Assembly: GCA_022747635.1 (NCBI GenBank) | Contig: JAKTNV010000003.1 | Coordinates: 13,510,911 to 13,574,910, forward strand | DNA from: Hetaerina americana | Taxonomy: Eukaryota > Arthropoda > Insecta > Odonata > Calopterygidae | Direction: 5' to 3' | DNA length: 64,000 nucleotides | In this document: positions 1 to 10,999 of the stretch, one piece after another | How the letters are laid out: every line of letters starts with the position of its first letter | Position numbering within the stretch: the stretch's first letter is position 1 | Translations under genes and position numbers: made by a program | Notes under the pieces: model-generated | The model's database searches: none | The model's input: only the letters and a program-made list of their open reading frames with translations | What the model was told of the DNA's origin: nothing

Positions 1-2568
1 ACCATCTGTGGGAATCAACCCTCCCCACCTCTCCCCCTCCCTCGCAACCCCCTCAGATCCACGGAAAAAGCGCTAACAGCTAAATAGCTGCTCTATGAGT
101 CTTTACATGCGACAATGGACGAGAGAGAGAGAGAGAGAGAGAGAAAACTTTCTCGCGAGGTATTTGCGCCCTAACCTCCTCGTCGTAACGGTTTGATTAC
201 TAAGAAAACTCTCGGGAATACTTCCACTCAAATACCGCTTCCATGTACATAACTACCGGTGCACAGGCATCGGTCGATTTCTCTCCCCCACCTCACTTTC
301 CTCAACACGCAAATTAAACCTATGGACGAGAGACACGGACACGGGTGAGGAAACCAAGAGGAGGAACAATACGGTCTGACCCTTATTCTTTAAACCATTG
401 AACAGCGAAAGCAGTCCAAGGGAACAAACAAAAAATTTACTTCCGAAGGGAAAAGGTGTGGATTGAAAGTTTTGTCGCCCAATTTTTCTGTTTATCTCTT
501 AGAAGTATCACCGAAAGTAAAGGTGGAGAGTCCTCTCCGCGACCTTGATTACCCTATGCCAAGATTTACCAATTCATTCTGGAATTTATCACCTGAAAAC
601 AAGACGAACATCCGCTCCGAAAGAGATGCAGGATGCAGATGAAGTATGGAGAGATTGAATCTCACGAAATCAAAATATATTCACGCACCAAGACGATTAG
701 CTCCCCAGACTTCATATAACCTTGATACTCTTCCACTTCTACAGCTGCGAGGAAGTTTGGAAATACATGTAGTTAAGCTTTGTAGTAGTAGTTAAGTTTG
801 TAGAAAAACATTCAATGAGCTTGCGAGGCTGGTAGCAATCTGGAATATAGCATTGAGTAAGATACTTATACGACTTAGGCTTTACTTCCGGATATCAAGT
901 GCATTTAGAAATCCTTAGTCTTTACTTACTTGGTTTATTATTACTGCTAGAATAACGCAAATTCACATAGGATGAACTATTATAAAACATTTTAGTTTCG
1001 GATTTCTATTGACGGAGCTTGACTTTTTACCGACAAAATTATTGTGACATTAATAAATCAATTTTAGAACACAACTTTCTGTAAAGATCTCGAGTGCAAA
1101 TGGAATCTTAATTTTTCAACTTCACGATGTTAATGGTTGTAATTTGTTTGAATAGAGAGGAGGAGGTAATTTCATACTGAAACAACAAGGACTGATAGAT
1201 TGAAGTAATTGAGATTCACAGGATGGTACATATGAGAAATAGTGGGAAAAGTAGAAAAAAATCGTCGACAAAATATAATCTACAATGAATCATGGAAATA
1301 ATCACGGAAGAAAACGTCTTCCCCAATCCAACATAATTTAATTAAAAGAATTAAAGGAAAAAGTTGTACGTCATTCGAAAAAAAACCGTAAATTACATCG
1401 TGTCAGGCTTCGTTAATTTCAATAACTACTCAATGGTACCGCTCGGAGAGAAAGGGATTAAAATCCCAATGAAACAAAACGAGTTGATCTCTTTGTTTAG
1501 ATTAATTATTATATGATTGTAAATTTGATTAAAACCACGCCAGGAAATAATTTCCGCAGGTTGGCCTCCTTCGCTTCCCTCCTCCATCCACCGTGAGAGT
1601 AAGCCGCGAACGCAAACAAATGCGCATCTTAGATAATAAAAACCCCGCAGAAGAGGCATTTTATTTCCTCCGCATTCCGCAAGGAAGTCGCGGCGGTTTG
1701 GTAACCACACCTACTTCCTTTCCCACGCAGAGTAAACGGCGCTGAAAAATAAACAAGCGATATGAATAATGAAGGCACCTAAGACCGCAGACGAGGCAGT
1801 GCCCATAAGTACTCCCGTTTTAAAAGTTCTGTGTTGGTGTCCTTTCCCGACAAATATTTTTCTAGGTCAACCCGACCCTGAATTAAGGCACCAGTCCCAG
1901 AAAAGAAGCAACGGAATAATGAGGAGAAAAGACAATACCTCTGCATGGCTGATGAATATTCTTTCATAACTGAAATCGACAGACCATTTAAATTCCAATC
2001 CATCTGATCCATCATAATGACTTTCGACATAAATTATCAACATTTAAATATCTGGGACTCAGTTGATGGAGTAAGGGAAGAAACGTCGCCTCGTGGTGAC
2101 AAGCCGTGATCGGCTTCTCGAGATCCCAGGGGCACATGAACCACCAGGGGTTTCAAGAAAGAATATAAAACGCATTGTCAACAGCGTTGTCAAGACCTTC
2201 CCTTGCTGAAATGAGGGAAAAAAGGAAATAAGTAATAATAGTTTCTAAAGAAGGAAATCTAACTTTTATTCAAGAAAACTGAACGTCGGGTAGTGGTTCT
2301 CGTAAATTTTAATACTAAATTAACAACTAATGAAAACGGTATTAGAGAAACTCTAAAATGTGCGTGCCTACCTACTATTTCATCAGAATCTTCGATTTAT
2401 GCCTGTAGCAACATTAAAAGACATTTTGTACATTCTGTCATGATTTAAACCAATCAAATTACAAATTTTCACTCAAGTCGAAGAATACTAAATCGAACGT
2501 CAAAGTTCCTCCAAAGCTAAGATACGATCAGCAGTATATGATCAATAAGAAATAATAAATTTTAAAAC
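1..2568. other. Non-coding stretch, no gene seen
   Basis: Mixed, moderately AT-rich DNA. Open frames here are short, overlap on opposite strands and show no domain. It contains a (GA)n microsatellite at 121-145 and a small imperfect tandem repeat at about 767-803, with unit GTAGTTAAG followed by c/tTT. I see no exon with matching splice signals. Confidence 0.6.
121..145 (+). repeat. (GA)n microsatellite
   Basis: Twelve uninterrupted GA units followed by a short A run. The tract is pure, as expected of a length-variable simple repeat. Confidence 0.95.
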
Positions 2569-2866
2569 ATACGACTATTGACTGCGGGGGGTACCAGGTT
2601 CAAATCTCGGATTATCCCGCCTAGGACATTCTCCCCTGACATTCAAGGGTTTCGATTTTCTTGTCTGGTTGTGAGATTTGTTGAAATTTGAGTGGCCTCA
2701 CTGAGAAAGGCAGTGGCCCCATAGCCTGATGTGTGAATTTCAGACGCATTTATGATTTATTTCGGATTAAACTCTACCCAGCCCTATCTGAATCTAACTT
2801 CAGGCTTAGTTCAGAGTAAGCTCTAGCCTACCTTATCCAAATCAAACTTCGGGCGAAAAACCGCGA
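2569..2866 (+). mobile_element. tRNA-derived SINE, diverged copy
   Basis: A B-box-like sequence GGTTCAAATCT lies at 2597-2607. About 130 bp further on, GGCCCCATAGCCTGATGTGT begins the segment that matches the body of the better-preserved SINE at 49814-50103, which reads GGCCCCCCTACCCTGATGTG. The A-box end is not recognisable, so the copy is 5'-damaged. Its 3' part carries an extra duplication: 2766-2805 and 2815-2854 are two 40-nt units identical at 31 of 40 positions. Family membership rests on this shared body and on the TTCGGG-type end. The boundaries are approximate. Confidence 0.65.
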
Positions 2867-2869
2867 GGA

Positions 2870-3340
2870 TTTACGCAGGATAAGTACGAGTATGTACACA
2901 AGAGACTCCTCTAGCGGAGGACTCCGTCGAGGGACTCTTCCCCGAGACAAAAGAGATATGATCGGAAAGAATGGAGTTCATTCCGTGTCTCCTGCACAGT
3001 CCACCTCTTGTCGCACGCGGCGGTCAACGAGCAGTCGCATTCGCTGCCAAACGTCCTTGGGAAAAATAAGAGCATCGAGGGGGGAAAAGAGTCGAGGCGG
3101 CTTGGTTGGCATTGGGCGGCCTTCCTCTTATATAGAGGGCGCGCGATCCTTACTGGGGAGGAGACGGACGACTAGGGCAGAACCAGATCCGCCGCCTCCC
3201 CCGCCTCTCGTTAGGCGACGGACCGACCGAAAGGATGGAAGGCCATCGACAGCCACCCACCACACCACACTCCCCTCCCCTCCCGCTAACCATCGCTACA
3301 AAACAAGAACAGGGATAATTTTTTAAGGAACCGACCGGCA
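2870..3340. other. GC/CpG-rich island
   Basis: CpG-dense block with many CG dinucleotides on both strands and overlapping open frames that read as arginine/proline-rich low complexity. A TATATAG hexamer-plus lies at 3129-3135 on the plus strand upstream of a GC-rich segment. It could be a core promoter, but no clear initiator or first-exon donor follows. No gene is called. Confidence 0.4.
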
Positions 3341-4859
3341 TTCTCAGATAAGCGGCAGCGGTTAAACGCTTGGCGGGAGGAGGCTCTCCGGCGATGGGGT
3401 CGAAATAATGAAGGCGTGTCCCCGAAGCCTAAGTTAAAACAGTTTGTTAATAGTTTTGATCGGATGGTCCGCTGTCGAGAGTTAAAATCTCTCTCCCTTC
3501 TTCTCTCGAATGTTTGCTTAGAGATTACTAATTTCCCCTTATTTTCCCGTGATTTCGGCGGGGATAAGCCGACGACCACAATCTGGATGTTCGTTGCTCT
3601 AGGAGGGCGGAGTGGGGCCGAATGATGAAGGCGAAGGCTTTCGCGTTTTTTATTTTACGTCGGTTGGAGTGGGCTTTGAATCCCTATCCTCTAATTAAAC
3701 GGCATGAAATGATTCTCAATTGCCTCCTGCTCAAATAAAAATTTCTAAAGAGGAATTTCCTGAAGATTTCGAGAAAACTGCTTATTTGATGGGTATAATC
3801 AACCTCTCCAGAAAGTGATTTCCGAATGGTACGAAGAACACCACTACTCGTAGATTTAGAAGCGTGTCCTAACTATAAAATCTGATTAACAAAATCAAAT
3901 AAAATTATTTTCATTGCATGGTGGTATTATAATTGATCACAGAAATGATAATATGGCCAATAAAAGCTTTCATATGGGGTTTTAGTGTACCCTATGTTTC
4001 TTCGGTTAATGTCAGTTCATCCGAAGTCGTAATTACAAAGATAAAACATTGATGTGTACAGTTAGGATAACCACACTTCATCGGTGAACTTTTCACTTTT
4101 CAATGCTACTATTTTTTGCGATACCTTTAATCACACCCGTATGCTTCCTTCTCTTTGTCTTTTAGTTTTACATAAAGATATTTGAACAGCAAAATTCATT
4201 TCCGGAATTTAAATAAATCATCTAGAGACGATAAACAATATATTATCTTAATTTTCGAACGAAAAAAATACATTTAACAATTCCAAAAGATGCTGAGCCG
4301 ACAGCATGATGCGCATTACTGAGAGTTAGTGATTTATAACGACTTTACCGAATAATAAAGAGACTTTCACATTCCAAATATCTTTTAAGACACAGACACA
4401 GTGACCATTTGAAATGAATGGGCTCGCAACTGCCAAAAGTACACGAGTGACCGATAAAAGTCACTCGCGTCGGAGAGGATAATAAACTTACAGAGACAGT
4501 TTCAGATATTTCATTCAACTGTAAGTTCAGCAACCATAGCAGCCAAGGGATCACTTAAGACGTAACAGAAATTGAACTACATCCAAATTGGACTCTGAGC
4601 CAGGGAGGGGGTACGCGGGTGAAGCAATTGGAGGGGGGGGGAGATCAGAAGCAAAACCGTAGAGAAAAAATCGATAACAACAACCGGAAAATAATCGACT
4701 CCGACTATGCCATCTCTCGGGCGTAATTGCTATTTGCCCTCACAGGATGGCTGAAGGTGAACTAAAATTACGACCCCTGCCAGCCACCCCTGGCCGTCCA
4801 CAATCGAGATAAGGATCGAAGAAGGGGTTACATCTCCCTGGCCCCACGAAAAAAAATCT
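3341..4859. other. Non-coding stretch, no gene seen
   Basis: AT-rich sequence with short, unrelated open frames on both strands. A minus-strand GTAAGT occurs at about 4487-4492, but the two bases before it are CT and no acceptor-bounded coding frame precedes it. I see nothing to annotate. Confidence 0.5.
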
Positions 4860-5570
4860 AACCCTTCCTCCTTGTTCTCCTTTGAGGCCTCTTTATCGTT
4901 CCCTCTCCTCCCACGTTCGGTTCTCTTCTTTCATGCCTCGCCCACTTCATCCTCTCGTACCCACTCTTTCCAAATCGCTCACAGATACTATAGGTTTTTT
5001 TTTCTTTAACCCGCCCATGTATTTTCGCCTTTCGCTCCGTGCGCATTTTTTCTCTTCTCGAACCATTTCGGCGGATTCACTTTCGTGGCGGTCGTGGAGA
5101 GATGGAAATAGAGAGAGAGAAAGAGAGAGAGAGAGAAAAGGGCGGGTGGGAAGTGAAAGACCGAGTTGAGAACAGGCAAAGAAAGGACTCCGGCGGGGAT
5201 GAGGGAATACGGGTCACGGTCGTTACGGCTGAAAAGCCTTTAATGAACTGATTTCTTTCTTCTTCTCCTTTCCGCTCTCTTCTTCTGTATCTTTGCCTGC
5301 GAGAGCAATCCTCTCTCCACCCTTCCCACGGTCCACTTATCTTTTATAGAAAGAGGAAAGGGGGGGGGAGGGTTGGTTTCTTTCTCTCTACGCAGCGTGG
5401 AGAGGGCGAGGGCGGGGGAGAGGAGGGGGAAAGAGAGAAAACGGGTCCTCTCCATCGTGAAATCGCTTCCACGGCCCTCAATGCTTATCTCCCGCATCAA
5501 AAAATACGGAACGACCCTTTTTAGACTCAGGAGGCGATTATTTTTTCCTTCCTTAAAGTAGAAACAAAAA
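4860..5570. repeat. Purine/pyrimidine block island
   Basis: Low-complexity island built of alternating strand-asymmetric blocks. The plus strand is pyrimidine-rich at about 4860-5090, purine-rich at 5095-5215 (including (GA)n at 5111-5137), pyrimidine-rich at 5250-5345 and purine-rich at 5350-5450, with a GGGGGGGG run. Open frames on both strands are arginine/serine/proline-rich shadows of this composition and are not called as genes. Confidence 0.6.
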
Positions 5571-8054
5571 AAAATAACAAAGCGATTTGGCGTATTTTAT
5601 GTCACGAGGGCGCGCACAGTACTGGATGTTCCTTTGCGAATGCTCGGTTCGGACGACAAGTGAAAACTCGAGATGAAGAGAATCGCGGAAGAAACGTTCT
5701 CCCCGCCGCCATGGCAGTAAAATGCTTACACGATTGCCCCACTCACCCTGGAAAGAAGACGCGAAATCAATTCATACGTTCCCTCTTCCATCCGATGCCT
5801 CATAATTTCTGCGAGCAACATTTAAATGGGAATGGAAAAAAATATGAACTCATCGGGCTACGTAATATGATCTACCGGGAGCTATCAAAGAATAATGATT
5901 CAAGTATTTTTTTAGGAGTGAAAACGTGATGATGGTCAATTTCCCTATTGGGAAAAGAGCAAGAGATTATCATCAAGATGTTGAATGGGGAGAGTAATTC
6001 ACGAAGAAGATGGGGATGCAACGATACTGCACCACCAAGCTATAAACCGTTAATTGTAATCGAGCGGGAAAACAAAAAAGAGCACAGCGGTTTCATAAAC
6101 AATTGTTGCAGGAATGAATGTACGTTGTTGGAGACTGTGCCGAATGTCCATATGCCGGTACTAAAATTGTGAATATTTCAAATGTCAGTGCGGGGTCTTG
6201 CCTTTGGGCCTCGACAAATTAAAACTATGATCTTAATTAATTGGACGGGAAGATTGCACTTTAAGATCCAACCAAAGTTCAGTAAGGAAAAAAAAAGACG
6301 GAACCATTTAGTTTTACGATAATAACTGCGGCGTTATTCTACAAGCGTGCTGCAGACGAGATTGAATTCTTTTACGCGTCGAAGTTTTGCTTTGCGTCAC
6401 TCATTTAAGGCTAAATGGAATTATCATTCTTCATCAGCTCAATCAAGGTTCGGCTGCATCGAGTGCTAAAAGATTCGCATTTATTTGCAATCAATTAACG
6501 AGGTGATTTAATCCCGCAGTGCTAACTCCACGCACATCCTTCGTTCAATCCGACCTTGAGCGACCTTCTGCGTGAGAGATTTGTATGGAAATGAAGCCAA
6601 GAACGAGAGAAAGAGAAAACACTCAAGATAACGCACACATATCAAGCATTCCCCCGTGAGGGAGAAAAAAAGTCTAGACGCAACATGAATATGAACCGTG
6701 CAGATATGCTGGTGAACGAAATATAGCGACAGTAATTTTTTCTTTCCTCGGCCATAAGATATTTCATCCAATCTTAAAAGGAAAGATAGTCGGTAGAATT
6801 AACGGGGCGGGGGGGGGGTTACAGAAATGGAACACGGGAGGGAGAATGGAAGAGAGGAAGGAGGGGTGCGGAGCAGAGGGAGGAAAAATGAATAACAAGC
6901 TCCGACAAAGAGCCATGATGAGTCCATGCGTGTACATGTATATGCATTAGGCGCGCAGGCAAGGACGACCGAGCACTTCGGAAGTTGGAGAGGAGAGAAT
7001 TGTTTACGGCAAATAGACTGAATGCACTGAACAGGATACGCCATAATTTGCAGGTTCGAATTTCAATCGCTGTCTGGGGAGAATGATTGGAGAAGGGCAC
7101 CCTAATATTACCGCTCTGGGCCGATTCTTCATTGGGCGACATCAAAAGGCTACTATACACACAATCCTGCTGCTGCGATCATGCCGGCGGCGACCTCTTA
7201 TTAAATGCCAAACAAGGAGAGGCCGACATACCTACTCAATGCACCCGAGGCACCTACACTTTGTCTACCGCACGCTGAGCTCTGCGAATTGTTACCGGCC
7301 ATCGGAACTCTCTGCCAATTTGCTTCGAGTGTCGACCGAGTCTTTGCCATTCGCCGACTTGCAAAGGGCTTCCCCGTGGATTCCCCACACCTACGCTGCT
7401 ATACGGAAACGGCGACATAGAAATCGTTATCATAATCCTGGACTACTTCTATGGCAACGTGAATACTCGCGTTCCGAACACTACATACATTCATACGGAG
7501 CGACACTGAAAAACTAGCCGTTTATGGGAACAAAGGAATACAGCTACGCCGCACGTTGATGGATGGGAGAGAAGTGCCCATTTCCCGCACCTCTTCACGT
7601 GCCACAGGATTTTCGCCCACGTACCAGTTGCGTCGCGATAAAAAGGTGGTATTGCATAAGCGGTGCGGCAATTCCTAATGCCTACCATAACATGGGAACA
7701 TAGAGTTCCCTTCGAAAAATCCATGTTCACGGTGGGACGGAAGAATTGTTTTAGTACTCTATCTTAGAATCGGCAATTATCTAGCATTTAATATCAGCCT
7801 GTGGGTCAGTTTTGAAACCATTAGAGAAAGGAAAGCGGTGCTCGAAATTAAGATGCAGACAGATACGAATCAATGTCTATTGTTCGGCTGTGGGACGTTA
7901 TCCCAACACCAATCATGTCCTTTTTCCTATGACGAAATGGTCACATTCATCAGCGCTATAATCAACGTGGTGAATGTTACCATCAATTTCTAAATTAATA
8001 ATAAACGGAGGGATTTTCAGCCGCATTATTATTCGGAATATATCGCAACCGCAA
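5571..8054. other. Non-coding stretch, no gene seen
   Basis: Mixed composition with a short G-rich stretch at 6806-6860. Around 7083-7517 all three plus frames are open over long parts, which shows stop-poor composition rather than coding; the translations share nothing with known families. A B-box-like GGTTCGAATTTC lies at about 7052 but has no A box upstream, so no SINE is called. Confidence 0.5.
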
Positions 8055-8600
8055 CGGTTTAGGTAGGTTTTGGATTCACACAGCTTAACCACCGCGACAT
8101 TTCTAAGCCTGCAACTTCCACAACACGATGCGACACTCTATAATAAACTCGTCTTCAATTCGGTATACTTTCCGCCACCGTTCATTCAGCCCAACATTCT
8201 TATTCTTTCCCTCCCTCTTCCACGCCCACCTATCTTACGCATCAACATTCCACCGGCAATCAAGACGCTTTGCATCCACTTTTCTTACTTAATTTGGATT
8301 CCTCCCAACAACCCTGTCTCCTACCCTACCATGTCTAGTATTTTTTCTTTTGTTTACCTTCACGTCTTTTCCATTCTTAATCCATTCTTCTTCACACTGA
8401 CCCTCGAAATCCGATCTATTCTCTTGTCTCAGCAACCAAGTTTCCGATCCGCACAAAACTATGCTCCACATCAAACTTTTCACTAATAATTTCTTTACAT
8501 TCTTACCCCAGCTACTTGTCATGAACGTTCTCTCCGCGTAGAACATTTTTTGTCTGATGCATTTCTTCTGCTTAATGCCTCTATTACTTCGGATTTCTTT
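8055..8600 (-). mobile_element. LINE-A retrotransposon fragment, 3' part
   Basis: A minus-strand frame over 8289-8546 encodes a reverse-transcriptase C-terminal segment with LVKSLMWSIVLCGSETWLLR. This is the segment that follows the RT core in many arthropod non-LTR elements, usually seen as SLVWSVxLYGSETWTLR. Toward lower coordinates the DNA continues to match the other LINE-A copies at 42690, 45949 and 58325 down to a 3' end at about 8055-8085 (GGTAGGTTTTGGAT on the plus strand). Frameshifts and stops break the frame, so this is a dead 5'-truncated copy. The LINE clade is not certain. Confidence 0.8.
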
Positions 8601-8892
8601 AACGGAAACAACTCCTAAATAAGCGAACTAAACGGACAGATATCTTAATTACATGTTTCACTCCCCCACTATTAAATATTAAATGATTTTCTGACGAGAG
8701 TTTATACAATCGGTACAGCGAAAAGAGGGAAATCACGCATCAAATTTCGTAAAATGGTTCTTCCTGGTACCCACCTCCATTACTCATCGCATTGCTCGCG
8801 AGGAAGTGCATTATTCATCAAGAAGTTATTTTTAAAGTCTCACGGGCAGCGTGCTGTCAGAACGCGCAATTTGAAATGGAACAACATCAGAG

Positions 8893-9001
8893 CATATTGA
8901 AATGTAATGAAATAATTGACTTTGTAATTCCACACACTTTTCCACACAAAAAAAAAGTGTGTGGAATTACAAAGTCAATTATTTCATTACATTTCAATAT
9001 G
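8893..9001. repeat. Perfect 49-bp inverted repeat (hairpin)
   Basis: The arm at 8893-8941 is the exact reverse complement of 8953-9001, separated by an 11-nt A-rich spacer. The hairpin is flanked by a 12-bp direct repeat, ACATCAGAGCAT, at 8884-8895 and 9039-9050. No coding frame or transposase is associated. It could be a foldback-type element with an unusually long direct repeat or a template-switch duplication. A hairpin RNA source is also possible. Confidence 0.9.
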
Positions 9002-9218
9002 TTATGCAAATTCCACAAAGTTACGCCTGAGACAACAAACATCAGAGCATTTTAAGGAAATTATAGCAAGGCGAACAATAACCCCTCGACTCAGGAGACG
9101 CAAAATATTGTGACACCTGGAAGCTAGCCGTGATAAATTTAAAAAAAAATCAAAAGAATCCAGAGCTAAGGCGACTACGGGGAGGAAAAACGAAATATTT
9201 ACCTCCTGCGAATAAATA

Positions 9219-9260
9219 AATGAGTAATTTCTCCCCGCGGGGATGAATAAATTACTCATT
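9219..9260. repeat. Nested hairpin
   Basis: Outer arms AATGAGTAATTT (9219-9230) and AAATTACTCATT (9249-9260) are perfectly complementary. Inside them is a second palindrome, TCCCCGCGGGGA (9232-9243). It lies about 220 bp from the 49-bp hairpin, so the two may be related in origin. Confidence 0.8.
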
Positions 9261-10679
9261 GTGTGCAGCAAGAATTTACAACTACACCTGCGTCCTGAAA
9301 TCCATCCATCGATTTAAAAGCTGCGAAAAAAATAGGAACAAAAACATTTGAATGTGCGCGTGCGTGTTTTTAAACGGCACACAATCGCAGTGAAGGAAGA
9401 GATCGCGTGCTACCGAGCCAGCGGGAGGGAGGGAGGGAAGCTGGGGACGATGAGGAGAAGAGATGGAAGGCTGTGTGGCACTTGGGGAGTGTTGGAGCCA
9501 TTCGAATGAGAGCGGGAATAGGAATTCATCTTTAATTCGCGTTAACGAGCGCTGCGTGGAATCCAACGGCCGTTTCACAACTCGGGGCATAATTCAAAAG
9601 GAACGTCGGCGTGCGACCATACGGAGGGACGCGAGCAACGGAGAAGAGGAACGGGAGTCCCGCATGGGCACCCGTTGGGGGGCGGTGGTTTGGCGAAGGG
9701 GGGCGACTATCTGCGACCCCCACCCACTTCGGCCACGCGTCCCCCCCAATCCCACGCACGCCCGTGAATTCCCTTTGATTGAATGCCTGCGCGGTCAGTG
9801 CCGACCCGAAAGGATTCTCACGAGAGTTTAAAGCACGCCTGAGGCCGCTCTACGATCGGGGACAAAAGTAATGCAATGACTGCATCACCTCCTCCCGACC
9901 CTCCCACGGTCGTCCTCCCTGATTGCACTTCCGAGCAGAGGAACTCGCGCTATCTTTACTCCAGCCTGGATTGAGGCCGGAAGATGAGCCAAGGACGTCA
10001 GCAGGTCCCTTCCGAGTCCATATCTACGGGGAGAACCACACTCCGATAGCAAGAGATTACATCCTACTCATTGAAGGCCCATATTTAAGTGCACGCAGAT
10101 ATCTAAGAGCTTTTTGATGAAAATTAATCCGGTGTACTCAGCGTCATATTTCATCCGCAGAAAGGAAAACTAATATAATCTGGATCATTTTTAATTCGGA
10201 TTATTGAGACAATTCTCACCGGTGGCCAAATATAATAATCAATCTTGTTTTACTGAAACAGCGGTGGACAACAGGTGGTTAGGGATCGACTTATCAATCG
10301 ACGACAAAATGGTTTTCGGTCGACCTACACACTATGAATTCTCAAATAAATTTTGACCAATACTACCGCAGCGGTAAGTATTAGATAAATCGTGAATTAT
10401 TTCTGCCGAGGTAATCTCAATTGCATTCCGATAGCGAAGTAGACTGCATCCAAAGAGCCCCGGGTAATAAATGATATATCGTGTACTAATCAACGTGTAA
10501 ACGATCTCATCGACAAATTACTCGCCGTATTCCCCTCCATCATTCAAAAGAATCTGAAATGAAACCACACGCGTAGAAAGAAGGTCTCAAACGAGGCAGG
10601 AGTCATGTGAAGGTGGGTCGTGGAAGGAACAATGGAATCGAAAGATGGAGTGAATCGCTGGGCATCGAATAAACTTAAC
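9261..10679. other. GC-rich block then plain non-coding DNA
   Basis: A GC/CpG-rich block covers about 9400-9830, with GGGAGGGAGGGAGGG at 9422-9436 and C runs near 9717-9750. The rest is ordinary AT-rich sequence. A good plus-strand donor-like GGTAAGTA occurs at about 10371-10378, but no acceptor-bounded coding frame precedes it. No gene is called. Confidence 0.45.
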
Positions 10680-10990
10680 CCTTCCCCCTTTATATAGTCA
10701 CGCTCGGCCACCCAACCCACCTACCCAACTCACCTTCGGAGCTCCGGCCCTCTTCCTCTCCCTTCTCTACGTCCTTCCATCCTACATCCCCCCTCTCCCC
10801 CCAACCCGCTCACCCGTCGATCTCCAACTCAGGAGATCTCCCTGTCTCCGCCGGTGAGCGACACTCACACACCCCGCCGAAGGTCCTTTTATGCGCCGAG
10901 GGCGGAGGAAAAGGAAGTCGAGGGGAGGAAACTCGGAAACATTCTCACGCACGGGAACGCCAGCGGCGGGAAACGAGACGGGAGTGATAT
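10680..10990. other. GC-rich island with promoter/donor-like motifs
   Basis: CpG-rich block. On the minus strand, 10734|10733 reads GAAG|GTGAGTT, a strong 5' splice site. A TATA-like CTATATAAAGG lies at 10697-10687, also on the minus strand. The TATA-like motif is downstream of the donor, so the two cannot serve one first exon. No coding frame is seen. Confidence 0.25.
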
Positions 10991-10999
10991 GAAATCACT

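Noticed and set aside
7040..7090. B-box-like GGTTCGAATTTC suggesting another SINE
   Set aside because: There is no A box at the right distance, and the downstream sequence does not match the SINE body.
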